Assembly: GCF_002280785.1 (NCBI RefSeq) | Contig: NZ_NCEQ01000018.1 | Location: 1 to 49,968 of the forward strand | Direction: 5' to 3' | Origin: Brevundimonas subvibrioides | GTDB taxonomy: Bacteria > Pseudomonadota > Alphaproteobacteria > Caulobacterales > Caulobacteraceae | Length of the DNA stretch: 49,968 nucleotides | In this document: in pieces, positions 7,535 to 16,324 of the stretch | Position numbering within the stretch: position 1 is the first letter of the stretch | Layout: every line of letters starts with the position of its first letter | Position numbers and translations under genes: made by a program | The notes under the pieces: model-generated | What the model saw: the letters and a program-made list of their open reading frames with translations, nothing else | Told to the model about the DNA's origin: nothing | Databases searched by the model: none

Positions 7535-8830
7535 ATGCGTCTGATCCTGTCCGCCCTGATGGTTTTTGCCTTCACCCCGCCCGTGATGGCCCAGACGCCC
7601 GAGGCCGAGCGGACGATCATGTCCACGGTGGTCGCCGAGCACGACCGGCACATCGATCTGCTGGAGCGGATCGTGAACGTGAACTCGGGCACGCTGAACC
7701 TGGCGGGTGTGACGGCGGTGGGCGAGATGGTCCGCGCCGAACTCGATCCGCTCGGCTTCGAGGTGCGTTGGATCGACATGGCCGAGACCGGCCGGGCCGG
7801 GCACCTGATCGCGACCCATGACGGCGGCGGGCGCAACATCCTGCTGATCGGCCATCTGGACACGGTGTTCGAGTCGGACAGCCCGTTCCAGCGCTTCGCG
7901 AGGGACGGCTCGCAGGCGACCGGTCCCGGCGTCGGCGACGACAAGGGCGGGGTGGTCGTGATCATCGCAGCCCTGCGCGCGATGCAGGCGGCGGGTACGC
8001 TGGAGGGATCGAACATCACCATCGTCCTGACCGGCGATGAAGAGCGGCCCGGTTCGCCGCTGGCGGTGGCGCGGCGGGACCTGATCGCGGCGGGTCAGGT
8101 CGCGGACTATGCGCTGGAATTCGAGGGACTGGCGATCGAGAACGGCGAGGAGTTCGGTACGATCGCCCGGCGCAGCTCGTCCAGCTGGACCCTGACCACC
8201 GGCGGCCGGACCGGCCACTCCAGCGGCGTGTTCGGCGACACTCTGGGCTATGGCGCGATCTATGAGATGGCGCGCATCCTCGACACCTTCCGGCGCGAAC
8301 TGCCTGAGCCGAACCTGACCTACAATGTGGGCGTCATCGCGGGCGGGACGCCGGCGGAGATCGATGCGGCCGGCTTCCGCGTCCAGGCCTCGGGCAAGAC
8401 CAATATCGTGGCGGAGACGGCGATCGCGCGCGGGGACCTGCGCACCCTGACGCCGGAACAGGACGCCCGGGTCCGTGACCGGATGGCGGGGATCGTCGAT
8501 GATCACCTGGCGAAGACGACGGCCGAGCTCGTCTTCGCCGAGGACGGCTATCCGCCGATGGCGCCGACGCCGGGCAATACCGCGCTGCTGGAGCGGCTGA
8601 ACGCGGTCAACCGCGACCTCGGCCTGCCCGAGATGGCGCCCTTTGACCCGGCCAGGCGCGGGGCGGCGGACTCGGGCTTCGTCGCCGCAGATGTGGATAC
8701 GCTGGGCGGGCTCGGCACGGCCGGGTCGGGCGCCCATGCCGTGGGCGAGTCGATCGATCTCGACAGTCTGGTGCGCCAGTCGCAGCGCGCGGCGGTCCTG
8801 ATCGGACGGCTCAGCCTGGGCGACCGATAA
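7535..8830 (+). CDS. secreted M20 family metallopeptidase
   Basis: 431 residues: signal peptide (RLILSALMVFAFTPPVMA), then an M20 (glutamate carboxypeptidase-like) domain. Zinc and catalytic residues are visible: His107 and Asp109 in GHLDTVF, Asp136 in GVGDDKGG, Glu169-Glu170 in TGDEERPG, Glu195 in EFEG, and a late His in GSGAHAVGE. The middle holds the dimerisation (lid) domain. It should hydrolyse peptides or N-acyl amino acids in the periplasm. The ATG at 7535 was chosen as the start of the signal peptide. It is followed after 64 bases by the M19 dipeptidase, which suggests shared use in peptide scavenging. Confidence 0.9.
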   Translation: MRLILSALMVFAFTPPVMAQTPEAERTIMSTVVAEHDRHIDLLERIVNVNSGTLNLAGVTAVGEMVRAELDPLGFEVRWIDMAETGRAGHLIATHDGGGRNILLIGHLDTVFESDSPFQRFARDGSQATGPGVGDDKGGVVVIIAALRAMQAAGTLEGSNITIVLTGDEERPGSPLAVARRDLIAAGQVADYALEFEGLAIENGEEFGTIARRSSSSWTLTTGGRTGHSSGVFGDTLGYGAIYEMARILDTFRRELPEPNLTYNVGVIAGGTPAEIDAAGFRVQASGKTNIVAETAIARGDLRTLTPEQDARVRDRMAGIVDDHLAKTTAELVFAEDGYPPMAPTPGNTALLERLNAVNRDLGLPEMAPFDPARRGAADSGFVAADVDTLGGLGTAGSGAHAVGESIDLDSLVRQSQRAAVLIGRLSLGDR

Positions 8831-8894
8831 CCGCTTTGTTTCTGGAGCCCGGCGTCTGCCAGTCTCCTCCCGTCATTGTTTTCCGGAGGTCGCC

Positions 8895-10148
8895 ATGATC
8901 CGTTCCTGCCTGCTCGCCGTGTCCATGCTGGCCTTGGCCGTTCCTGCAGCGGCTCAGGACGGAGAGGCGCGGGTGCGCGAAATTCTGCGGACCACACCGC
9001 TGATCGACGGCCACAACGACCTGCCGTGGGCGCTGCGGCAGGGCTATGGAAACGACCCGCACGCCGTCGATCTGGCGACCAATCTCGACGCCTCGACGGC
9101 GCTCCACACCGACATCCCGCGCCTGAGGGCCGGGGGCGTCGGCGGCCAGTTCTGGTCGGTCTATGTGCCCGCGACCCTGACGCCGACCGAGGCGGCGCGC
9201 GAGACCTTTGAACAGATCGACACGGTCCGGCGCATCGTGGCCGCCCATCCCGACGTGTTCGAACTGGCGACGACCGCCGACGACGTCGAGCGCATCCATG
9301 CGGCGGGCAGGATCGCCAGCCTGATCGGTATGGAGGGCGGCTATTCGATCGACGATTCGCTGGGCCTGTTGCGCGAATTCCATCAGGCGGGCGCGCGCTA
9401 CATCACCCTGACCCATTCGAAGACAACGACCTGGGCGGACAGCGCCACGGACGCGCCGAAATGGGGCGGGCTGTCGCCCTTCGGCGAGGACGTGGTGCGC
9501 GAGATGAACCGGATCGGCATGATGGTCGACCTGAGCCACGTCTCGGAGGAGACGATGATCGACGCCATGCGGGTGTCGGAGGCGCCGGTGATCTTCTCCC
9601 ACTCCTCGGCGCGCGCGGTGACGGCCCATCCCCGCAATGTGCCCGACAGCGTGCTGCGCGCCATGGCGGACGACGGCGGTGTGGTGATGGTGACCTTCGT
9701 GCCCGGGTTCATCTCGGAGGCGGTCCGGAGCTGGAACGCCGATCGGGCGGCGGAGGCGGCGCGGCTGCTGGCGCTCAATCCGGGAGACGCAGGGGCGGTG
9801 ACGGCGGGCACGGCGGCCTGGGACGCGGCTCACCCGCAACCGACAGCGGGCCTCGCCGACGTCGTCGCCCACATCCAGCATGTGCGTGAGGTCGCCGGTA
9901 TCGATCACGTCGGCCTGGGCGGCGACTTCGACGGGGTCACCAGCCTGCCCGAGGAGGTCCAGGGCGTGGACGCCTATCCGCGCATCCTCGCGGCCCTGAT
10001 GGCGGCCGGCTGGTCGGAGGGCGACATCCGCAAACTGGCGGGAGAGAACGTGCTCCGGGTGATGCGGGCGGTCGAGGCGGTGGCGGCGTCCAGGTCCGGC
10101 GAGCGGCCGAGCCTGGCGGTCATCGCGACGGCGGGCGCGCCGGAGTGA
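8895..10148 (+). CDS. secreted membrane dipeptidase (M19 family)
   Basis: 417 residues. Signal peptide (IRSCLLAVSMLALAVPAAA), then a renal-dipeptidase-type amidohydrolase barrel. Zinc ligands are recognisable: His40 and Asp42 in DGHNDLPW, Glu in GMEGGYS, His in VDLSHVS and His in FSHSSARA; the late GLGGDFDG is also typical. It cleaves dipeptides, including D-amino acid forms in some relatives. A strong Shine-Dalgarno CCGGAGG precedes the ATG at 8895. It follows the M20 gene and converges with the 10153 gene, with 4 bases between. Confidence 0.92.
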   Translation: MIRSCLLAVSMLALAVPAAAQDGEARVREILRTTPLIDGHNDLPWALRQGYGNDPHAVDLATNLDASTALHTDIPRLRAGGVGGQFWSVYVPATLTPTEAARETFEQIDTVRRIVAAHPDVFELATTADDVERIHAAGRIASLIGMEGGYSIDDSLGLLREFHQAGARYITLTHSKTTTWADSATDAPKWGGLSPFGEDVVREMNRIGMMVDLSHVSEETMIDAMRVSEAPVIFSHSSARAVTAHPRNVPDSVLRAMADDGGVVMVTFVPGFISEAVRSWNADRAAEAARLLALNPGDAGAVTAGTAAWDAAHPQPTAGLADVVAHIQHVREVAGIDHVGLGGDFDGVTSLPEEVQGVDAYPRILAALMAAGWSEGDIRKLAGENVLRVMRAVEAVAASRSGERPSLAVIATAGAPE

Positions 10149-10152
10149 TCGG

Positions 10153-10686
10153 CTAGAGCTTGCCGAAGGCGACGCCGCGCCAGCCCCAGCCGGCGGCCTT
10201 GGCGGCGGCTTCCAGGGGCTTCTTCATCTCGTCGGTGTTGAAGTTGTAGCTGTAGATCTTGCCCCAGCTGAGATCCTCCTCGCGGAAGGCCCAGACCGTC
10301 TCGGTGCTCATCTCCCACGACTGACCGCGGAAACCGCTGAACCTGGCGTGGCCGCCGACGACGGAGAGGTCGCTCAGGGAAGGCACGCCCGCACGCCATT
10401 CGACTTCGAACTCCTGGTCGACCGAACGGACCTGGCCCGACGTCTCGTCGACCTTCATCAGGATCTTGAAGACGCGCTTCACCCCGGCCTTGGCGAAGAT
10501 CTCGAACCAGGCGGCGTCGACGATCTTCCATTCGGCGACCAGATCGACCTTCTCCCTGGCGCCGTCGCGGACATGCCAGGGCGCGCCGTCCCGGTTGACG
10601 GCCAGCAGGGCCTCGCGGAGCTCGGCGGGGCCGATGCGAGGGCCGCTCGGCCTGGAGCCGCCGGTGAAGATGTCGAAGAGACCCAT
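10153..10686 (-). CDS. conserved hypothetical protein
   Basis: 177 residues, no signal peptide, no membrane segment. Starts MGLFDIFTGG, then an acidic/basic mixed domain with many aromatic residues (AEWKIVDAAWFEIFAKAG, STETVWAFREEDLSWG). I do not recognise a family; the even spacing of Trp/Phe and beta-rich character suggest a small globular cytoplasmic protein. The start ATG (complement 10684-10686) lies 36 bases after the trmL stop on the same strand, so it may be read from the trmL transcript. Confidence 0.7.
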   Translation of the reverse strand: MGLFDIFTGGSRPSGPRIGPAELREALLAVNRDGAPWHVRDGAREKVDLVAEWKIVDAAWFEIFAKAGVKRVFKILMKVDETSGQVRSVDQEFEVEWRAGVPSLSDLSVVGGHARFSGFRGQSWEMSTETVWAFREEDLSWGKIYSYNFNTDEMKKPLEAAAKAAGWGWRGVAFGKL

Positions 10687-10721
10687 GGTCGCCGTTCCCG
10701 TTGGGCCGGGACAGTGGCACG

Positions 10722-11165
10722 TCAGGCGGTGGTCTGTCTCAGGGCCTCGAACAGGCCTATCCCTGCGCTTACCGACAGATTCAGCGAGCGCGCCTCCGGG
10801 CGGATGGGGATGAAGATGCGGGCCTCGGCGGCGGCATGGACAAAGTCGGGCGCGCCCGAGCTCTCGGACCCGAACAGCAGGGTGTCGTCAGGCTGGAAGA
10901 CGAAGGCGGTCAGCGGCGTGGCGCCCCGGGTCGTGAACAGGATCAGCCGCCCCGGACCTCGCGCAGCCTGGAAGGCGTCCCAGTCGGCATGGCGCGTCAT
11001 GTGCGACAGGGGGCCGTAGTCGAGCGCCGCGCGCTTCATGGCCCGGTCGTCGAAAAGGAAGCCCGTGGGCTCGATTATGTGCAGCTCGATCCCGAAACAC
11101 GCCGACAGCCTGATACAGGCGCCCACGTTCTGGGGAATGGCCGGTTGAAAAAGGGCGAGACGCAT
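10722..11165 (-). CDS. trmL: tRNA (cytidine(34)-2'-O)-methyltransferase
   Basis: 147 residues, a minimal SPOUT methyltransferase that methylates the wobble ribose of tRNA-Leu. Seen: RLALFQPAIPQNVGACIRL at the N-terminus, and the knot motifs LLFGSESSG and RSLNLSVSAGI. Length is normal for TrmL. ATG complement at 11163-11165 gives the standard MRLALFQP start. It is divergent from petA, sharing a 197-base intergenic region. Confidence 0.93.
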   Translation of the reverse strand: MRLALFQPAIPQNVGACIRLSACFGIELHIIEPTGFLFDDRAMKRAALDYGPLSHMTRHADWDAFQAARGPGRLILFTTRGATPLTAFVFQPDDTLLFGSESSGAPDFVHAAAEARIFIPIRPEARSLNLSVSAGIGLFEALRQTTA

Positions 11166-11362
11166 TCTAAGGCCCTCCATACGCGCGGGCAGGGGTCTTG
11201 TCGCGGTCAGTACTGCGAGCGGTTCTCAAGTAACCGCAGCCACTTGCGGCGACAAGCCGCAAAGCCTGACCGGGTCTAAACCTCTTTACCGCGCTAAGAA
11301 CATTCCCTCGATAGCGGGCCGTCTTCCCACGGGCCACGATGCGAGTTTTACAGAGGTGAGAC
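11166..11362. promoter_or_regulatory. trmL/petABC divergent control region with hairpin
   Basis: A 197-base noncoding region between divergent genes. It holds a perfect stem TTGCGGC/GCCGCAA with a 5-base loop at 11244-11262, about 100 bases before the petA start. Nothing else was assigned; promoters for both sides must lie here, but none matches a consensus well enough to place. Confidence 0.45.
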
Positions 11363-11908
11363 GTGGCCGAATCGGTCGTGACGAACGAACATCCCGAAGG
11401 TGACGCCACCCGCCGGGACTTCATCCATATCGCGGCCGGCGCCGCAGCCGTTGGCGCGGGCGTGATGATGGTGTGGCCGCTGGTCAACTCCATGAACCCG
11501 GCCGCCGACACCCTGGCGCTGTCGACCGTCGAGTTCGACACCTCCAAGGTGGCCGAGGGGATGCAGATCGTCATCACCTGGCAGGGCAAGCCGGTGTTCG
11601 TGCGCAACCGCACCGCCGCCGAGCTGACGCGCGTGATCGCCGACAACGACGCCTCCGACCTGAAGGAACGGCAGACCGACCAGGAACGCACCAAGGTCGG
11701 CCACGAGCCGATGCTGATCGTGATCGGGTCCTGCACGCACCTGGGCTGCATCCCGACCTTCGGCTCGGGCGATTACGGCGGCTGGTTCTGCCCCTGCCAC
11801 GGTTCGCACTACGACGCATCGGGTCGCATCCGTAAGGGTCCGGCGCCGAAGAACCTGGTGGTTCCCAACTACGAATTCACCGCCGGCTCCACCATTCGGA
11901 TCGGCTGA
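11363..11908 (+). CDS. petA: ubiquinol-cytochrome c reductase, Rieske iron-sulfur subunit
   Basis: 181 residues. N-terminal [11 protein letters not shown] is a Tat-like signal anchor followed by one membrane segment (about 22-42). The 2Fe-2S site is complete: Cys124 and His126 in CTHLGC, Cys143 and His146 in CPCHGSHYD, with Cys129/Cys145 as the disulfide pair. It passes electrons from ubiquinol to cytochrome c1 in the inner membrane. Start is GTG at 11363 after GAGGTGAG. First gene of petABC; petB follows after 11 bases. Confidence 0.97.
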   Translation: MAESVVTNEHPEGDATRRDFIHIAAGAAAVGAGVMMVWPLVNSMNPAADTLALSTVEFDTSKVAEGMQIVITWQGKPVFVRNRTAAELTRVIADNDASDLKERQTDQERTKVGHEPMLIVIGSCTHLGCIPTFGSGDYGGWFCPCHGSHYDASGRIRKGPAPKNLVVPNYEFTAGSTIRIG

Positions 11909-11919
11909 GAGCGGACAAG

Positions 11920-13248
11920 ATGAGCGGACACGAATCCACCTACGTTCCCAAGACCGGCGTCGAGAAGTGGCTCGACACCCGGCTTCCGATCGTGCGCTTC
12001 GGCGCCGACTACCTGTCGTTGCCGACGCCGAAGAACCTGAACTACTGGTACACCTTCGGCGCGATCCTGACGATCTGCCTGGTCACCCAGATCGCCACCG
12101 GCATCTTCCTGGCCATGCACTACCAGCCGAACACGGCGATGGCCTTCGCCTCGGTCGAGCGGATCATGCGCGACGTCAACGGCGGCTGGCTGATCCGATA
12201 CGTCCACGCCAACGGGGCGTCGATGTTCTTCGTGGCGGTCTACATCCACATGCTGCGCGGCCTCTACTACGGCTCATACAAGGCGCCGCGGGAGATGATC
12301 TGGATCCTCGGCTGCGTGATCTTCTTCCTGATGATCTCCACGGCCTTCCTAGGCTACGTCCTGCCGTGGGGCCAGATGTCCTACTGGGGCGCCGAGGTCA
12401 TCACCAATCTGATCGGGGCCATCCCGATGATCGGCGAACCGGTCCTGATCTGGCTGCGCGGCGGCCCGGCCATCGACAATGCCACGCTGAACCGCTTCTT
12501 CTCGCTGCACTATCTGCTGCCGTTCGTGATCTTCGGTGTCGTGGTGCTGCACCTCTGGGCCCTGCACACGGCCGGCCAGAACAACCCGGTCGGGATCCTG
12601 ATCCCCAAGGAGCGCGAGGCCAAGGACACGATCCCGTTCCACCCCTACTATACGGTCAAGGACGGCTTCGCCCTGCTGGTGTTCCTGATGATGTTCGCAG
12701 TGTTCGTCTTCTTCATGCCGAACGCCCTGGGCCACGCCGACAACTACATCCCGGCCAACCCGCTGCAGACGCCGGCGCACATCGTGCCCGAGTGGTACAT
12801 GCTGCCGTTCTACGCGATCCTGCGGGCCATTCCTGACAAGTTTGGCGGCGTGGTCGCCATGTTCGGCTCGATCGGCGTGCTGTTCATCCTGCCGTGGCTG
12901 GACACCTCCAAGGTGCGGTCGATGCGCTATCGCCCGACGATGAAGATCTTCTTCCTGATCTTCGTGGTGGTCGGCCTGATCCTGGGCTGGTGCGGCGGTC
13001 AGCTGCCGGACGCCCAGGTGGTTCCCGGCATGCCGAGCTTCACCCTGATCGACGGCCAGCTGAACAGCTACCTGTGGCTGACCCGCCTGGCCACGCTCTA
13101 CTACTTCGCCTTCTTCTTCGTCATCATGCCCTTCGTGGGCCTGAAGGAGACGCCGCTGAAGATCCCCGCGTCGATCTCCGAGCCGGTCCTGTCGGGGCCG
13201 CTCGCGATGAGCGGCGCCGTTCCCGCCGACGCCGAAAAGAAGGGCTGA
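11920..13248 (+). CDS. petB: cytochrome b of the bc1 complex
   Basis: 442-residue multi-span membrane protein binding hemes bL and bH. Seen: the Qo-site PEWY motif in [16 protein letters not shown], heme-ligand helices ([20 protein letters not shown]), [11 protein letters not shown], and the subunit IV-like C-terminal half. Full length, not split as in chloroplast-type complexes. Lies between petA and petC in one transcript; the gap to petC is 5 bases. Confidence 0.97.
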   Translation: MSGHESTYVPKTGVEKWLDTRLPIVRFGADYLSLPTPKNLNYWYTFGAILTICLVTQIATGIFLAMHYQPNTAMAFASVERIMRDVNGGWLIRYVHANGASMFFVAVYIHMLRGLYYGSYKAPREMIWILGCVIFFLMISTAFLGYVLPWGQMSYWGAEVITNLIGAIPMIGEPVLIWLRGGPAIDNATLNRFFSLHYLLPFVIFGVVVLHLWALHTAGQNNPVGILIPKEREAKDTIPFHPYYTVKDGFALLVFLMMFAVFVFFMPNALGHADNYIPANPLQTPAHIVPEWYMLPFYAILRAIPDKFGGVVAMFGSIGVLFILPWLDTSKVRSMRYRPTMKIFFLIFVVVGLILGWCGGQLPDAQVVPGMPSFTLIDGQLNSYLWLTRLATLYYFAFFFVIMPFVGLKETPLKIPASISEPVLSGPLAMSGAVPADAEKKG

Positions 13249-13253
13249 TCGCG

Positions 13254-14126
13254 ATGTCCGCCAAGAAAGTCACCATGGATATTCGCAAACTGGCCCTGTC
13301 GGTCGCTGCTCTGGCGGTGGTCGGCGCGGCGTCTCCCGCCCTTGCCGAGGGCGGCGCCCATCACCCGCGTTCGGGCGGCTTCACCTTCGACGGGCCGTTC
13401 GGCACGTTCGACCAGGGGCAGCTGCAGCGCGGCTACAAGGTCTATCGCGAGGTCTGCGCGGCCTGCCACTCGATGGACCTGATGCATTTCCGCAATCTGG
13501 GTGAGAAGGGCGGTCCCTTCTATGACCCTCACGCCGAGAACCCGGCCGCCAACCGGTTCGTCCGGGCCCTGGCCGCCGAGATCGAGGTCGGGGACATCGA
13601 CACCGAGACCGGCGAGGCGATCATGCGTCCCGCCACCCCGGCCGACAAATTCCCGAACCCCTATCCCAACCGCACGGCCGCGGCCGCCGCGAACGGCGGG
13701 GCGGCCCCGCCCGACCTGTCGGTGATGGCCAAGGCCCGTCACGGCGGCGCCGACTACATCTATTCGCTGCTTTCGGGCTACGCAGCCGCGCCGGCCGGAC
13801 TGCGGATCACGGCGACCCAGCACTACAATCCGTACATGGCGGGCGACATGACCCCGTTCTGGGACGGCGATCCGGAACAGGTCCCGGCCGGCGGCTTCAT
13901 CGCCATGCCCGCGCCGCTGGCCAATGGCCAGGTCACCTATGACGACGGCACCGAGGCGACGGTCGACCAGATGTCCAAGGACGTCGCGGCCTTCATCGCC
14001 TGGTCCTCGGACCCCAGGGCGACGGAACGGAAACAGTCGGGCATGGGCGTCCTCGCCTTCCTCGCCATCTTCGCCGGCATCACCTACGCCAGCTATCGCC
14101 GCATCTGGAAGGGCGTCGCCCACTAG
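13254..14126 (+). CDS. petC: cytochrome c1
   Basis: 290 residues. Signal peptide (LALSVAALAVVGAASPALA), covalent heme site CAACH (Cys68, Cys71, His72), MAKARHGGADYIYSLL, a periplasmic domain and a C-terminal anchor (MGVLAFLAIFAGITYASY). It accepts electrons from the Rieske protein and reduces soluble cytochrome c. The ATG at 13254 is annotated; an in-frame ATG at 13275 would give a more usual short n-region and cannot be excluded. Last gene of petABC, followed by a strong terminator. Confidence 0.96.
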   Translation: MSAKKVTMDIRKLALSVAALAVVGAASPALAEGGAHHPRSGGFTFDGPFGTFDQGQLQRGYKVYREVCAACHSMDLMHFRNLGEKGGPFYDPHAENPAANRFVRALAAEIEVGDIDTETGEAIMRPATPADKFPNPYPNRTAAAAANGGAAPPDLSVMAKARHGGADYIYSLLSGYAAAPAGLRITATQHYNPYMAGDMTPFWDGDPEQVPAGGFIAMPAPLANGQVTYDDGTEATVDQMSKDVAAFIAWSSDPRATERKQSGMGVLAFLAIFAGITYASYRRIWKGVAH

Positions 14127-14158
14127 GGCCACGCCCCGGTTCACGCCGAAGACATCAA

Positions 14159-14186
14159 GCCCGCCGGTTCCCCCGGCGGGCTTTTT
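14159..14186 (+). terminator. rho-independent terminator of petABC
   Basis: Nine-base GC stem (14159-14167 with 14173-14181), loop of five, then TTTTT at 14182-14186. It starts 32 bases after the petC stop. The best-formed terminator in the window. Confidence 0.92.
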
Positions 14187-14207
14187 CGTGGCGGAGAGGA
14201 CGGAAAC

Positions 14208-14364
14208 CCTTCTCCCCTTGCGGGAGAAGGTGGCTGAGCTAAGCGAGGTCGGATGAGGGGTCACGCAGACCTCTGAAGTCGGTTCTGCCTGCCCACATCA
14301 GCCGCCGGTATGACCCCTCATCCGTCAGCCTCCGGCTGCCACCTTCTCCCGCAAGGGGAGAAGG
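14208..14364. repeat. composite palindromic repeat, copy 1 (REP/BIME-like)
   Basis: About 157 bases. Both ends carry the 23-base palindromic core with CTTCTCCC-GCAA-GGGGAGAAG, at 14208-14230 and 14342-14364, in opposite orientation. Next to each core inside is a conserved block ending GGATGAGGGGTCA (or its complement), so the whole element is a large inverted repeat with about 54-base imperfect arms and a variable centre. A second copy is at 16082-16241; a core-only copy at 1121-1153. Confidence 0.85.
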
Positions 14365-14433
14365 AAGGTCGCATCGACACCCGCAGCCGCGTGTCCTAGG
14401 TTTTACCCGTCTCGAACTGTCGAAGGTTTGCCC

Positions 14434-16077
14434 ATGCGTTCGTTCACCGCCATCGCCGCGCTGCTGGCCGGTCTGTCCCTGACTGCCGTCGCCTGGGCGC
14501 AGGACCCCGCGTTCGACGGGGCACGGTTGTCCGAACACATCCGCATCCTGTCCGCCGACGACTTCGAGGGCCGCGGCATCGCCACCCCTGCGGAACAGAA
14601 GGTCATTGACTACGTCTCCGGGCAGTTCGAGGCGGCAGGTCTGCAGCCCGGCGGCGACAATGGCGGCTGGACCCAGGCCGTGGCGCTGAACCGCTTCTCC
14701 GCCTCGAACATCCAGGCCCGGCTGACCGTGGGCGACTGGACCCTGCCCCTGGCCCAGGGCGAACAGATCGTCATCTCCAGCCGGCGTCCGGGCGAGGACC
14801 ATGTCATGCTGATGGACGCGCCGCTGGTCTTCGTCGGCTATGGCGTCAAGGCTCCTGAGCGGGACTGGGACGATTTCAAGGGCCAGGACATGCGGGGCAA
14901 GATCCTGGTCGTCCTCGTCAACGACGCGGACTTCGAGGAGCCGGCGCTGAACACCTTCGGCGGCCGGGCCATGACCTACTACGGGCGCTGGACCTACAAG
15001 TACGAGGAGGCGGCGCGTCAGGGGGCGGCGGGCGTCATCATCGTCCACGAGACCGATCCGGCCTCCTATGGCTGGACCACGGTGCGCAACAGCTGGACCG
15101 GGCCGAACTTCGACATCGTGCGCGCGAATGCCGACGAGCGTGTGCCGATGGAAAGCTGGATCCAGCGCGATGTCGCCGTAGACCTGTTCCAGCACGCAGG
15201 CCTCGATTTCGAGGCTCTGAAGGTGCAGGCGCGCAGCCGCGACTTCCAGCCGGTGACGCTCGAGGGCGCGGGGATGGACGTGATGTTCGACGTGGCTTCG
15301 CAGCGGATCGAGACGCACAACATCATCGGTCGCCTGGAGGGTTCGACCCATCCGGACGAGACCTTCCTCTACACCGGCCACTGGGATCACATCGGGGTCG
15401 GCACGCCGGACGCGAACGGCGACGCCATCTTCAACGGCGCGATCGACAACGCCTCGGGCATCGCCGGGCTGATCGAACTGGCGCGGGTCTATGCGGCCGG
15501 CGAGCGGCCGGAGCGGTCGATCGTCTTCATCGGCTTCACGGCCGAGGAGAGCGGTCTGCTGGGATCGGAATACTATGCCGCCAACCCGATCTATCCGCTG
15601 GCCACGACCGTCGGCGGGGTGAACATGGACTCGGCCAATGTCTATGGCCGCACGGCCGCCTTCGGCGTCGTCGGCTTTGGCCAGTCGGACTTCGACGAGC
15701 GTATGGCCGTGATCGTGGAAGGGCAGGGACGTGTCATCCAGCCCGACGGCAACCCGGCTTCGGGCACCTATTTCCGGTCCGACCACTTCCCATTGGCCAA
15801 GCGCGGCGTGCCCATGGCCTATGCCAAGTCGAGCGGCGCCTTCGTCGAGGAACCGATCGCCGAGCGTCTCGCGTCGCGCGATGCCTACACCGCCAACCGC
15901 TATCACCAGGCCGAGGACGAATGGTCGGCCGACTGGGACTATTCCGGCCAGATCCAGGACCTGCAGGTCTACTGGTCGCTAGGGCAGGGGTTGGCCAACA
16001 GCCGCGACTGGCCGCAGTGGAAGGACGGCTCGGAGTTCGGACCCGCACGGGCGGCGACGGCCGGCGAGCGGGAGTAG
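14434..16077 (+). CDS. secreted M28 family peptidase, copy A
   Basis: 547 residues: signal peptide (RSFTAIAALLAGLSLTAVAWA), a PA-like domain about 125-260 (VFVGYGVKAPERDWDDFKG), and an M28 aminopeptidase domain. Zinc residues: His316 and Asp318 in TGHWDHIG, Asp in DNASG, Glu-Glu in TAEESG, Asp in NMDSA, and late His in FRSDHFPLAK. All are intact. Probably frees amino acids from peptides in the periplasm. The ATG at 14434 follows GAAGG; a TTG two codons upstream is less likely. Paralogue of the next gene, and flanked on both sides by copies of the same 160-base repeat. Confidence 0.92.
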   Translation: MRSFTAIAALLAGLSLTAVAWAQDPAFDGARLSEHIRILSADDFEGRGIATPAEQKVIDYVSGQFEAAGLQPGGDNGGWTQAVALNRFSASNIQARLTVGDWTLPLAQGEQIVISSRRPGEDHVMLMDAPLVFVGYGVKAPERDWDDFKGQDMRGKILVVLVNDADFEEPALNTFGGRAMTYYGRWTYKYEEAARQGAAGVIIVHETDPASYGWTTVRNSWTGPNFDIVRANADERVPMESWIQRDVAVDLFQHAGLDFEALKVQARSRDFQPVTLEGAGMDVMFDVASQRIETHNIIGRLEGSTHPDETFLYTGHWDHIGVGTPDANGDAIFNGAIDNASGIAGLIELARVYAAGERPERSIVFIGFTAEESGLLGSEYYAANPIYPLATTVGGVNMDSANVYGRTAAFGVVGFGQSDFDERMAVIVEGQGRVIQPDGNPASGTYFRSDHFPLAKRGVPMAYAKSSGAFVEEPIAERLASRDAYTANRYHQAEDEWSADWDYSGQIQDLQVYWSLGQGLANSRDWPQWKDGSEFGPARAATAGERE

Positions 16078-16081
16078 TTGT

Positions 16082-16241
16082 CCTTCTCCCCTTGCGGGAG
16101 AAGGTGGCCGAGCGAAGCGAGGTCGGATGAGGGGTTGCGCTGACCTTCGAAGGTCAGCCCTGCCTGCCCTGACTCCAGCCGCCGGTATGACCCCTCATCC
16201 GTCAGCCTTCGGCTGCCACCTTCTCCCGCAAGGGGAGAAGG
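16082..16241. repeat. composite palindromic repeat, copy 2 (REP/BIME-like)
   Basis: About 160 bases, same architecture as 14208-14364: cores at 16082-16104 and 16219-16241 and the same internal GGATGAGGGGT blocks; the centre differs. It starts four bases after the stop of M28 copy A and lies about 85 bases before copy B. Confidence 0.85.
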
Positions 16242-16324
16242 GAAGGGCTAGATGACCAAACCGTAATGCTTTTCTCCCCACAGCCCGCCCTAATGTCCGC
16301 GCCCAAATGGCGAGGAGAGCCCTG

